Shown in pieces: positions 1 through 6,735 of a DNA stretch of 8,672 nucleotides. The translations under genes were made by a program, and so were the position numbers. The notes under the pieces were generated by a model. The model saw only the letters and a program-made list of their open reading frames with translations, was not told the DNA's origin and made no database searches. Numbering within the stretch: position 1 is the first letter of the stretch; each line of letters begins with the position of its first letter. This DNA comes from an uncultured Christensenella sp. (GTDB lineage Bacteria > Bacillota > Clostridia > Christensenellales > Borkfalkiaceae), in contig CAJMEI010000037.1 of NCBI GenBank assembly GCA_905212395.1, positions 1-8,672 on the forward strand. Reading direction: 5' to 3'.

Positions 1-50
1 TTTAAAATTTATAAATCTTTTATAAAATATCGTTTTTAAAGTATTCATAT

Positions 51-86
51 AAAAAATTTAAAGCTGTAAAAAATACAGCTTTAAAT
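51..86 (-). terminator. Rho-independent terminator after the ABC ATPase gene
   Basis: A perfect 13-bp stem (56-68 with 74-86) closes a five-base loop at 69-73. Read on the minus strand, the stem is followed directly by six T residues (51-56). It lies about 50 bases past the stop codon of the ABC ATPase gene, so it most likely ends that transcript. On the plus strand the stem is followed by a weaker T-rich stretch, so some activity in both directions is possible. The rest of positions 1-136 is AT-rich and shows no gene. Confidence 0.85.
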
Positions 87-136
87 AATTTTTCTTGTGA
101 AATTAGTTTTTGCGTGTAGTTTTTTATGACCGCAAA

Positions 137-1408
137 TTAGTCTTTTTTCTTCTTTTTGCTTTTCGCGTTAGCCAAAGCTTCTTGTTCTTCTAACGCTTGT
201 TTAGCAAGTTTCGCATTGTTATATTCGGGAACGTAAGCCTTAGTTCCTTCACCTTCCAAAATAGAAAGTTCGGTTTCTTTATCAAACATATGGCAGTGGT
301 CAATATCCAAAGCAAGCTGAATAACTTCTCCCTGAGTAGTTACGCTTCTTCCGTCAACCTTTGCAATTAACGGTTTTTTAGCGCCTTCACCGATAACGTC
401 GTTATTGTCTTCTAATTCGAACTTACAGTAAAGAAGTGTTTCTGCTCCCAATCTTTCTAATTGGTCAACCCTAACTTCAATAGTCATATTGTTAGATTTA
501 GCGATAGTTTCTTCGTCGTCGTGTAAATCTTCGGGACGTACGCCGAATACGATAGGCTTATCGGTATTAACGTAATCATCGATATTAATTATTCTACTAA
601 TCATATTTTGCGTAAGTTCAACTTTCGCATTTTCAAACGTAGCGTAAACTTTATTGTTTTCGCCGACTAATCTAGCGTCGAAGAAATTCATTTGAGGAGT
701 TCCGATAAAGCCTGCTACAAATAAGTTTGCAGGATAATCGAACAAGTGAATAGGCGTATCTACTTGTTGAATAAGTCCGTCTTTCATAACGACTATTCTG
801 GTACCCATAGTCATTGCTTCTACTTGGTCGTGCGTAACGTAAATAAAGGTCGTTCCTAATCTTTGATGTAACTTAGTAATTTCCGTTCTCATCGAAGCAC
901 GAAGTTTCGCGTCTAAGTTAGAAAGCGGTTCGTCTAGTAAGAATACTTTAGGTTCTCTTACGATTGCTCTTCCAAGCGCAACCCTTTGTTTTTGTCCGCC
1001 CGATAAAGCCTTGGGTTTTCTCTTTAAATATTGTTCCAAACCTAAAATTCTTGCCGCTTCGTGTACTCTTTCGTCTATTTCCGCTTTGGGCATATTACGA
1101 AGTCTTAAACCAAACGCCATATTTTCGTAAACCGACATATGGGGATATAACGCGTAGTTTTGGAAAACCATTGCTATATCTCTGTCTTTAGGTTGTACGT
1201 TGTTCATATATTTTTCGTCTATGAAAAGTTCGCCTTCCGAAATATCTTCAAGACCTGCAATCATACGAAGAGTCGTACTCTTACCGCATCCCGAAGGTCC
1301 TACGAATACTATAAATTCTTTATCTTTAATATCTAGCGTAAAGTCCGTTACCGCTACTACGCCGGAGGGATATTTTTTGTAAATGTTTTGCAAATATAAA
1401 CTTGACAT
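137..1408 (-). CDS. ugpC: ABC transporter ATP-binding protein, carbohydrate importer type (UgpC/MsmX/MalK family)
   Basis: This is the cytoplasmic ATPase that powers an ABC importer for sugars or glycerol-3-phosphate. The 423-residue protein has every nucleotide-binding motif in order: Walker A GPSGCGKST at about 37-45, Q-loop Q83, signature LSGGQ at 135-139, Walker B LLDEP with D159 and E160, D-loop SNLD, and switch H193. After FIGTPQMNFF (234-243) comes the C-terminal OB/TOBE regulatory domain typical of MalK/UgpC proteins, with a GVRPEDL segment. It ends in an unusual lysine-rich tail (five K at 418-422). The start is well supported: AAGGAGT at 1416-1422 lies seven bases upstream. No permease or binding-protein gene is next to it, and it appears to be a single-gene transcript. 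That fits a shared MsmX-like ATPase serving several sugar transporters, which is inference. The exact substrate cannot be read from the sequence. Confidence 0.93.
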   Translation of the reverse strand: MSSLYLQNIYKKYPSGVVAVTDFTLDIKDKEFIVFVGPSGCGKSTTLRMIAGLEDISEGELFIDEKYMNNVQPKDRDIAMVFQNYALYPHMSVYENMAFGLRLRNMPKAEIDERVHEAARILGLEQYLKRKPKALSGGQKQRVALGRAIVREPKVFLLDEPLSNLDAKLRASMRTEITKLHQRLGTTFIYVTHDQVEAMTMGTRIVVMKDGLIQQVDTPIHLFDYPANLFVAGFIGTPQMNFFDARLVGENNKVYATFENAKVELTQNMISRIINIDDYVNTDKPIVFGVRPEDLHDDEETIAKSNNMTIEVRVDQLERLGAETLLYCKFELEDNNDVIGEGAKKPLIAKVDGRSVTTQGEVIQLALDIDHCHMFDKETELSILEGEGTKAYVPEYNNAKLAKQALEEQEALANAKSKKKKKD

Positions 1409-1439
1409 TTTTTATACTCCTTTTTACGTCATTATTTAT

Positions 1440-1468
1440 ATTTTACCCTATTTATTAAAAAAAATCAA
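1440..1468 (-). promoter_or_regulatory. Predicted promoter for the ABC ATPase gene
   Basis: On the minus strand, TTGATT (1463-1468) serves as a -35 and TAAAAT (1440-1445) as a -10, separated by 17 bases. Transcription would start near 1433, giving a leader of about 25 bases that carries the AAGGAGT ribosome binding site. The region is AT-rich, so other pairings are possible. Confidence 0.5.
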
Positions 1469-1500
1469 TAGCAAAACGCATAATTTTTTTAAAATTTATA

Positions 1501-1513
1501 GTGCATTATGCAC
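1501..1513. promoter_or_regulatory. Palindrome in the divergent promoter region, possible operator
   Basis: GTGCAT-T-ATGCAC is a perfect 6+1+6 palindrome. The symmetry continues imperfectly outward: over 1491-1523, 14 of 16 base pairs match. It sits between the two divergent promoters, about 30 bases upstream of the ATPase -35 and 14 bases upstream of a TTGACT box facing right. This is a good position for a dimeric repressor or activator. No matching regulator gene is in the window. The flanking matches are all A/T and may be chance; only the core carries weight. Confidence 0.4.
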
Positions 1514-1527
1514 AATATATTTTTTTA

Positions 1528-1557
1528 TTGACTTTTATTATTCCTTTATTGTATAAA
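1528..1557 (+). promoter_or_regulatory. Alternative upstream promoter for the transcarbamylase-like operon
   Basis: TTGACT (1528-1533) and TATAAA (1552-1557) are separated by 18 bases. It is weaker than the downstream promoter in spacing and -10 quality, but has the better -35. It starts just after the 1501-1513 palindrome, so a protein bound there could control it. Confidence 0.35.
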
Positions 1558-1563
1558 AAACTC

Positions 1564-1592
1564 TTGTTTTAATTTAAGCTATTTGATATAAT
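1564..1592 (+). promoter_or_regulatory. Extended -10 promoter for the transcarbamylase-like / nucleotidase operon
   Basis: A consensus TATAAT at 1587-1592 is preceded by TGA (1584-1586), giving an extended -10 (TGnTATAAT). A weak -35, TTGTTT (1564-1569), lies exactly 17 bases upstream. Transcription would start near 1599, leaving a leader of about 38 bases with AGGAGA at 1625-1630 before the ATG at 1637. Confidence 0.65.
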
Positions 1593-1636
1593 AATCTTAG
1601 TGAAAAATTAAAATATTTTCCGATAGGAGAAAACTT

Positions 1637-2545
1637 ATGGATATAAATCAATACTCGCGCAAGGGAAAAACAAAAGAAGAAAAACTTTTGGATTTAGAAC
1701 ACGTTTCCGCAGAAGATATAACCGAAATATTATATAAAGCAAGAGAATTAAAACTTAAAAAGCAATTCGGAGAAGCGGATAAAACGTTAGAAGGCAAAAA
1801 AATTGCGTTAATTACAAAACACGCTTTTGCGCAAAGCAGAATAGCGTTTGAAATTGCCGTAAGCGAGTTGTCGGCGTATCCGTTGGTACTCGATTTAAGC
1901 GGAGCAGAAATCGAAAGCGTATTAAAAGACAAAGATACGGCTTTATCTATTTGCTCTTACGGAATAGACGCATTCACACTAGATACTTCCGTTCCGCAAG
2001 ACGCATTCGTAATGCAAGATTACGTTAAAGTTCCCGTAATAAACGCAAACGGTCAAGACAGTCCCGTAAGCGCGCTTGCAACCGTTTTTACCGCTTGGGA
2101 AGAACTAGGCACGCTTAAAAACGTAAATTTTTGTATGGTTGGCGATTTTAACGCTTACGACAAATGTTTGGTTCACGCTTTAATAAAATTAGGCGCAAAC
2201 GTAACTATCGTCGCGCCGAGAGATTTTGCTCCTGACGACCACTTGATTTCGTATTGCGAACAATACGGAGAAATTAACTATACCGACGACTTGATTTTCG
2301 GAATTAAAAATGCAGACGCCGTTTACGTTACCCCTAACGACTTTTCGGAAAACTACGTTTTAAATTTACTAGCGTTTTCTTTCGCAAAAGAAAATTGTCT
2401 GTTCTTACACACTATACCGTTTTTAAGGGGCAAAGAAGTAGCGTGCGAAATTATAGACGGAAAAAACAGCAAAGTTTACAAACAGGCGGAAAACCTTTTA
2501 CACGTTGAAAAAGCCGTTTTATCTTTAATAGTAGGAAATAAATAA
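1637..2545 (+). CDS. Degenerate ornithine carbamoyltransferase-like protein (probable pseudoenzyme)
   Basis: The 302-residue protein aligns by eye with ornithine carbamoyltransferase from end to end, at nearly normal length (family about 310-330). An N-terminal carbamoyl-phosphate-type domain is followed by a Rossmann-like domain with VGDFN (168-172) and a C-terminal segment HTIPFLRGKEV...QAENLLHVEKAVL (258-295) that strongly resembles the family. The catalytic and binding residues are missing: STRTR is FAQSR (64-68), the arginine expected in the DAxxxR strand is D116, HPTQ is SPVS (142-145), the SMG ornithine loop is TPN (232-234), and the HCLP cysteine is T259. R68 and R264 remain. The reading frame is intact, the promoter is good, and AGGAGA at 1625-1630 supports the start, so it is not a decayed gene. 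It is unlikely to make citrulline. Its role is unknown; a binding, sensing or scaffold function with the downstream nucleotidase is inference. Another ligand or reaction is also possible. Confidence 0.85.
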   Translation: MDINQYSRKGKTKEEKLLDLEHVSAEDITEILYKARELKLKKQFGEADKTLEGKKIALITKHAFAQSRIAFEIAVSELSAYPLVLDLSGAEIESVLKDKDTALSICSYGIDAFTLDTSVPQDAFVMQDYVKVPVINANGQDSPVSALATVFTAWEELGTLKNVNFCMVGDFNAYDKCLVHALIKLGANVTIVAPRDFAPDDHLISYCEQYGEINYTDDLIFGIKNADAVYVTPNDFSENYVLNLLAFSFAKENCLFLHTIPFLRGKEVACEIIDGKNSKVYKQAENLLHVEKAVLSLIVGNK

Positions 2546-3123
2546 TGGTTTACGATTTTTATGCGTTTTTATCTAGAATGAAATATATAAAAAGGTGGTC
2601 GTTAATGCGTTCCGTAATAGAAGAGAACATTATGGAACACACTTTTATGGTAACCACCATAGCCCACGCCTTAGCTTTAATAAGAAAGGAAATTTATAAA
2701 AAAGACGTAGATTTACTAAAAGTTTTAACTTACGCGCAATACCACGAAACGGGAGAAGTTATAACGGGCGACTTACCTACTCCTATAAAATATTTTAACG
2801 AAAACATAACTTCCGCATATAAAGATTTAGAAAGGGGCGCGTGCGAAAAACTAATCTTAAAGTTACCGCAAGAATTAAGGCAAGCTTATACGGAAGCCAT
2901 TTTTCCCGACAAGCAAAGCATAGAAGCAAAGCTCGTAAAATGCTCGGATAAAATTTGCGCTTTGATTAAGTGCATACAAGAGCTAAGAGCGGGAAATAAA
3001 GAATTTAAAAAAGCAAAAGATTCTATTTTAAAAGAAGTAAACTCTTACGAATTAGAAGAGTGTAAATTTTTTATAGATAACGTTTTACCGTCTTTCGATA
3101 AAACTTTGGATGAATTACAATAA
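2545..3123 (+). CDS. YfbR-like HD-domain 5'-deoxynucleotidase with a variant metal motif
   Basis: The 192-residue protein matches the length and layout of E. coli YfbR, which removes phosphate from deoxynucleoside 5'-monophosphates in the cytoplasm. Family signatures are clear: FLSRMKYIKRWSLMR (8-22), containing the R-W pair linked to substrate selection in YfbR (here R17 W18), ENIMEH with metal ligand H32, TGDLPTPIKY (74-83), and a distal aspartate, D135, in KCSDK. The odd point is residues 67-68: the defining His-Asp pair is His-Glu (CAC GAA at 2743-2748). E71, next in the same helix, is kept. Its ATG overlaps the upstream stop codon as TAATG, with AGGA at 2533-2536 inside the upstream gene, so translation of the two is probably coupled. 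Likely a nucleotidase in deoxynucleotide salvage or homeostasis; whether the HE variant is active cannot be judged here. Confidence 0.9.
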   Translation: MVYDFYAFLSRMKYIKRWSLMRSVIEENIMEHTFMVTTIAHALALIRKEIYKKDVDLLKVLTYAQYHETGEVITGDLPTPIKYFNENITSAYKDLERGACEKLILKLPQELRQAYTEAIFPDKQSIEAKLVKCSDKICALIKCIQELRAGNKEFKKAKDSILKEVNSYELEECKFFIDNVLPSFDKTLDELQ

Positions 3124-3131
3124 AAATAGCT

Positions 3132-3165
3132 AAGCTACGCGTTTTATAATCCCGCGTAGCTTTTT
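3132..3165 (+). terminator. Rho-independent terminator after the nucleotidase gene
   Basis: A perfect 10-bp stem, AAGCTACGCG (3132-3141) with CGCGTAGCTT (3153-3162), encloses an 11-base loop and runs into a T tract (3161-3165). It starts nine bases after the nucleotidase stop codon and ends the plus-strand operon. Confidence 0.9.
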
Positions 3166-3224
3166 ATTGATTTGCGCTTTTTAAAAAAATCATTAATACG
3201 AATTTACTGAAATTTTATTAACGT

Positions 3225-3262
3225 GAAAATTCCCAAACCGATAAATCGTTTTGGGAATTTTC
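3225..3262 (-). terminator. Terminator hairpin after the isocitrate dehydrogenase gene
   Basis: A 13-bp perfect stem (3225-3237 with 3250-3262) is extended inward, after one mismatch, by CGA/TCG around a four-base loop. On the minus strand it lies 18 bases past the dehydrogenase stop codon, with the GGG core followed by AATTTTC. The T tract is short and partly inside the stem, so it may act in both directions as a barrier between converging transcripts. The stretch 3166-3224 between the two terminators shows nothing else. Confidence 0.7.
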
Positions 3263-3279
3263 TATTGTATATTTTAAAT

Positions 3280-4491
3280 TTAAGCCATTAGCTCTTCTAA
3301 TCTTGCCCTTATTTCGGCAATGAATTCGGAAGTGTAAACGGACTTAGTTTCTATTCCTTGACTTAACGCAATTAAATCTTTAGTCATAATTCCTTTATTT
3401 AATACGTCTATGCAAGCTTGTTCTAACTTATCGGCGTAAACGCAAAGTTCTGCTATGCCGTCCTTTTCGCCCCTTTTCCTTAAAGCTCCGCTCCAAGCGA
3501 ATATCGTAGCCATAGGATTAGTTCCCGTTTGTTCGCCTTTTAAGTAGCGGTAGTAATGTCTTGTAACCGTTCCGTGAGCCGCTTCGTACTCGTAATTTCC
3601 GTCGGGGCTGACGAGTACACTAGTCATCATAGAAAGCGAACCGAACGCGGTAGAAACCATATCACTCATAACGTCGCCGTCGTAATTTTTAATTGCCCAC
3701 ACAAAACCGCCTTCTGAACGAACCACCCTAGCTACTGCGTCGTCTATTAAAGTGTAAAAATAAGTTAAACCTTTGCTTTCAAATTGTTCTTTATAATATT
3801 CGTCGTAAATATTTTGGAAAATTTCCTTAAAACAACCGTCGTATTTTTTAGAAATGGTGTCTTTGGTAGAAAACCATAAATCTTGATTTACGCTTAAAGC
3901 AAATTTAAAACAGCTATGCGCGAAGCTCGTAATAGATTTTTCGGTATTGTGCATACCTTGCAAAATTGCAGGTCCTTGAAGATTTGCAATTTCTACTTCT
4001 TCTACCTTTCCGCTTTCTCCTTCGAACACGAGTTTTGCTTTTCCCGCTTCTTTGGTTCTGATTTCTACTGCTTTATATACGTCGCCGTAAGCGTGCCTTG
4101 CAATGGTAATAGGTTTTTTCCAACTTTTAACCGCAGGTTTAACGCTGTCTATTATGATAGGCGCTCTAAAAACCGTACCGTCTAAAATAGCTCTTATAGT
4201 CGCGTTAGGGCTTTTCCACATTTGTTTTAAGTTGTATTCGCTCATTCTTTGAACGTTAGGCGTAATAGTTGCGCACTTTACCGCAACCCCGTATTTTTTA
4301 GTCGCGTTTGCGGAATCAATCGTAACTTGGTCGAGAGTATTATCACGGTTTACAAGTCCTAAATCGTAATACTCGGTTTTTAAATCTACGAACGGCAAAA
4401 TAAGTTCGTCTTTTATCATTTGCCATAAAACTCTGGTCATTTCGTCCCCGTCCATTTCGACAAGGGGCGTTTTCATTTTAATTTTTTCCAT
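3280..4491 (-). CDS. icd: NADP-dependent isocitrate dehydrogenase, eukaryotic-like homodimeric type
   Basis: This enzyme oxidises isocitrate to 2-oxoglutarate and CO2 while reducing NADP+. The 403-residue product has the length and landmarks of the human IDH1-type subfamily: ATITPN at 74-79, the substrate loop KSPNATIR with S94, N96 and R100, R109 in FRAPI, R132 and Y139 in ARHAYGDVYKA, metal-binding aspartates D250, D273 and D277 (NYDGDV), and the AHGTVTRHY segment with R311 and H312, which favour NADP over NAD. A longer ATG-started frame begins at 4527 but would overlap the upstream gene by 37 bases. The start at 4491 gives the family's usual N-terminus (MEKIKMKTPLVEMDGDEM), has GGAGAG at 4498-4503 six bases upstream, and overlaps the aconitase stop by one base (TAATG), indicating coupled translation. 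It is the last gene of the minus-strand operon and takes the product of its neighbour as substrate. Confidence 0.95.
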   Translation of the reverse strand: MEKIKMKTPLVEMDGDEMTRVLWQMIKDELILPFVDLKTEYYDLGLVNRDNTLDQVTIDSANATKKYGVAVKCATITPNVQRMSEYNLKQMWKSPNATIRAILDGTVFRAPIIIDSVKPAVKSWKKPITIARHAYGDVYKAVEIRTKEAGKAKLVFEGESGKVEEVEIANLQGPAILQGMHNTEKSITSFAHSCFKFALSVNQDLWFSTKDTISKKYDGCFKEIFQNIYDEYYKEQFESKGLTYFYTLIDDAVARVVRSEGGFVWAIKNYDGDVMSDMVSTAFGSLSMMTSVLVSPDGNYEYEAAHGTVTRHYYRYLKGEQTGTNPMATIFAWSGALRKRGEKDGIAELCVYADKLEQACIDVLNKGIMTKDLIALSQGIETKSVYTSEFIAEIRARLEELMA

Positions 4492-6725
4492 TATTTTCTC
4501 TCCGAAGCGTAAAAGTTTATAAGGCAACCGTCAAGTAAAATTTTCTTTTCGTTGTCGGTAAGATTTTTGCAGTAAAGTTTTATAGGCGTAATTTTATCTC
4601 CGCTTATTATTTTACCGTTAAATTCTTCTTTTCCGTTTAGTATGTTTTCCTTAACGTTTTCTACGAATAACAAATCTCCGCTTTTATAATTAAAATCGGT
4701 ATTTTCATCTATCGTAAAGGGAACCATACCCCAGTTTATACAATTGCTTCTATAACGTTTAGTAGCGTATTCTCTTGCAACGTTTGCAACTCCGCCCAAA
4801 ACTTTTTGACAGCTTGCGGCTTGTTCTCTTGCGCTTCCGTCGCCGGGTTTGTTTGCGAAAATTACCGAACCAAAATACACTTCGTCCGCCGATTTTCCTA
4901 ACAATTTTAAAGCGTCCGATATTTTATCGCTTACTTTTCCGTTTCTTAAATCTTCCGCTTGTTCTCTACATTTTTTAGAAAGTCCTACGTATTCGGGAAC
5001 TCTTCTCGACAACGCAAATTCCGAAAGTTTATACGGGTTAGACCTATAAGAAGAAGTTTCGCCCGAAGGAATAAGCTCGTCGGTAGTGGTAACTTCGTCG
5101 TAGATAACCGCGCAAAATTCAGCGAGCATATTATCTTTCATTGCGTACATTTTAGGCCAGTCCGCAATGTTTGGTCCGTACCTAAGTTCAGCTGTCGGCT
5201 GTGGTTTACCGTATCCGTCATAAACCCTTTTTTCGTAAATTTCGCTATCGAAGTTGTAAACTCTTTTATTTTCCGTATATTCGAAATCCGTTGCGGGAGT
5301 AATTGCTCCGCCGTTGCAAGCGGTAGCCGCAATAGAACGTGCGTCCATAAGCGCAACACCCGCAATTTGCATTTGGTCGGGTTTAGAACCTTCTCTGTTC
5401 GGGAAGTTTCTCGTGGTGTGTCTTATAGAGAAACAGTTATTCCCGGGGACGTCCCCTGCACCGAAACACGGTCCGCAAAAACAAGGCTTAATAACCGCGC
5501 CTGCGTCTATTAGTTTAGAAGCTATACCTTGCTCGGTAATCGACTTATAGACGGGCATACTTGCAGGATAACAGGATAAAGAAAAATATCCGTCCCCGGT
5601 AGATTTGCCGTCTAAAATATCAGCCGAAACGCTTAAATTTTCATACAATCCGCCCGCGCAACCCGCTATAACGCCTTGGTCCGCGTAGACTTTTCCGTTT
5701 ATAACTTTGCTCGCTAAATCGAGATTGATTTTATCCCCGAAAGTCTTTTTAGCGTTTTCGTCTATTTCGGTTAAAATATCTTTTGCGTTAGCTAAAAATT
5801 CTTTTATGGTGAACGCGTTAGATGGGTGGAACGGAAGAGCAATCATACTTTCCATTTTATCTAAATCTAACTCTATATAACTATCGTAATAAGCTACGCT
5901 TTGCGGATTTAATTTTTTGTAATCGGCTTTTTTGCCGTGCATTGCGTAATATTCTTCTACCTTTTCGTCGGTTTCCCAAATAGAAGTAAGGCACGTAGTT
6001 TCCGTAGTCATAACGTCAATTCCGTTTCTGAAATCTACGGAAAGATTTTTTATCCCTTCGCCAACGAATTCCAAAACTTTGTTTTTAACAAATCCCGTTT
6101 TGAATACCGCTTTTACAAGCGCTATGGCTACGTCGTGCGGGCCTACGCCTTTTTTAGGCGAGCCTTTTACGTTTACTAATACGACTTGCGGATAATCTAT
6201 ATCGTAAGTGTTATCAAGTAGCTGTTTAACGAGTTCGGGTCCGCCTTCTCCGACGCCCATAGTACCTAACGCGCCGTATCTGGTGTGACTGTCCGAACCT
6301 AAAATCATAGCTCCGCATTTTACTAATCTTTCTCTTGCAAATTGGTGTATAACCGCCATATTTGCAGGAACGTAAATTCCGCCGTATTTTTTACATGCGG
6401 ACAAACCGAAAATATGGTCGTCTTCGTTTATAGTTCCGCCAACCGCGCAAAGCGAGTTGTGGCAGTTAGTTAAAGCGTAAGGAAGCGGAAATTTTTGCAA
6501 TCCGCCCGCCCTTGCGGTTTGTATTATTCCGACGTAGGTTATATCGTGAGAAGCCATTGCGTCGAATTTAATTTTTAATTTATTATCGTTTCCAGAAGTA
6601 TTGTGAGAAGAAAGTATAGAATAAGCAATCGTTCCCTTTTTGGCTTGTTCTTTATTTACGGAATAATTTTCTACAATTTCTTTTCCGTTAATTAAATATA
6701 CCCCGTTATTAGATACTTTTATCAT
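4491..6725 (-). CDS. Aconitase-family hydratase (probable aconitate hydratase)
   Basis: This [4Fe-4S] enzyme most likely interconverts citrate and isocitrate through cis-aconitate. The 744-residue protein holds the aconitase core: GSDSHTRYGALGTMGVGEGG (143-162) with the SDSHT active-site segment, probable cluster cysteines C356 (IAGCAGG) and C417/C420 (CGPCFGAG), and RNFPNREG (439-446). A C-terminal swivel domain carries GSAREQAA (630-637) and YRSNCINWGMVPF. The first cluster-cysteine motif is GCAGGLYEN rather than the SCTNSS of classical AcnA, and SREH reads AREQ. This marks the clostridial/YbhJ-like hydratase branch, whose members are often named only 'hydratase'. The function call leans on the isocitrate dehydrogenase gene it overlaps by one base. 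The gene starts ten bases after the lysyl-tRNA synthetase gene. Its AAAGGAT ribosome binding site (6730-6736) reaches the first base of that gene's stop codon. Confidence 0.9.
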   Translation of the reverse strand: MIKVSNNGVYLINGKEIVENYSVNKEQAKKGTIAYSILSSHNTSGNDNKLKIKFDAMASHDITYVGIIQTARAGGLQKFPLPYALTNCHNSLCAVGGTINEDDHIFGLSACKKYGGIYVPANMAVIHQFARERLVKCGAMILGSDSHTRYGALGTMGVGEGGPELVKQLLDNTYDIDYPQVVLVNVKGSPKKGVGPHDVAIALVKAVFKTGFVKNKVLEFVGEGIKNLSVDFRNGIDVMTTETTCLTSIWETDEKVEEYYAMHGKKADYKKLNPQSVAYYDSYIELDLDKMESMIALPFHPSNAFTIKEFLANAKDILTEIDENAKKTFGDKINLDLASKVINGKVYADQGVIAGCAGGLYENLSVSADILDGKSTGDGYFSLSCYPASMPVYKSITEQGIASKLIDAGAVIKPCFCGPCFGAGDVPGNNCFSIRHTTRNFPNREGSKPDQMQIAGVALMDARSIAATACNGGAITPATDFEYTENKRVYNFDSEIYEKRVYDGYGKPQPTAELRYGPNIADWPKMYAMKDNMLAEFCAVIYDEVTTTDELIPSGETSSYRSNPYKLSEFALSRRVPEYVGLSKKCREQAEDLRNGKVSDKISDALKLLGKSADEVYFGSVIFANKPGDGSAREQAASCQKVLGGVANVAREYATKRYRSNCINWGMVPFTIDENTDFNYKSGDLLFVENVKENILNGKEEFNGKIISGDKITPIKLYCKNLTDNEKKILLDGCLINFYASERK

Positions 6726-6735
6726 AAAAATCCTT

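Noticed and set aside
1..50. Possible short gene or regulatory RNA at the left edge
   Set aside because: The stretch is almost entirely A and T, without a ribosome binding site, start codon context or stable structure beyond the terminator.
1637..2545. Annotation as a functional ornithine carbamoyltransferase (argF)
   Set aside because: Overall similarity would support the name, but all substrate-binding and catalytic motifs are replaced, and no arginine biosynthesis gene is nearby.
4492..4527. Upstream ATG extending isocitrate dehydrogenase by 12 residues
   Set aside because: The start at 4491 has a well-placed GGAGAG, forms a TAATG junction with the aconitase stop, and gives the family's normal N-terminus.
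4959..5513. Open frame of 184 codons on the plus strand
   Set aside because: It lies wholly antisense to the well-supported aconitase gene, its translation has no recognisable domain and is rich in Arg, Phe and Ser as expected for a shadow frame. The other short frames opposite or inside the ATPase, dehydrogenase, aconitase and LysRS genes were dropped for the same reason.
3280..6725. Homoaconitase and homoisocitrate dehydrogenase of an aminoadipate lysine pathway next to LysRS
   Set aside because: The dehydrogenase is clearly the IDH1-like NADP isocitrate type with the full isocitrate-binding set, not the homoisocitrate/isopropylmalate type, and no homocitrate synthase is visible.
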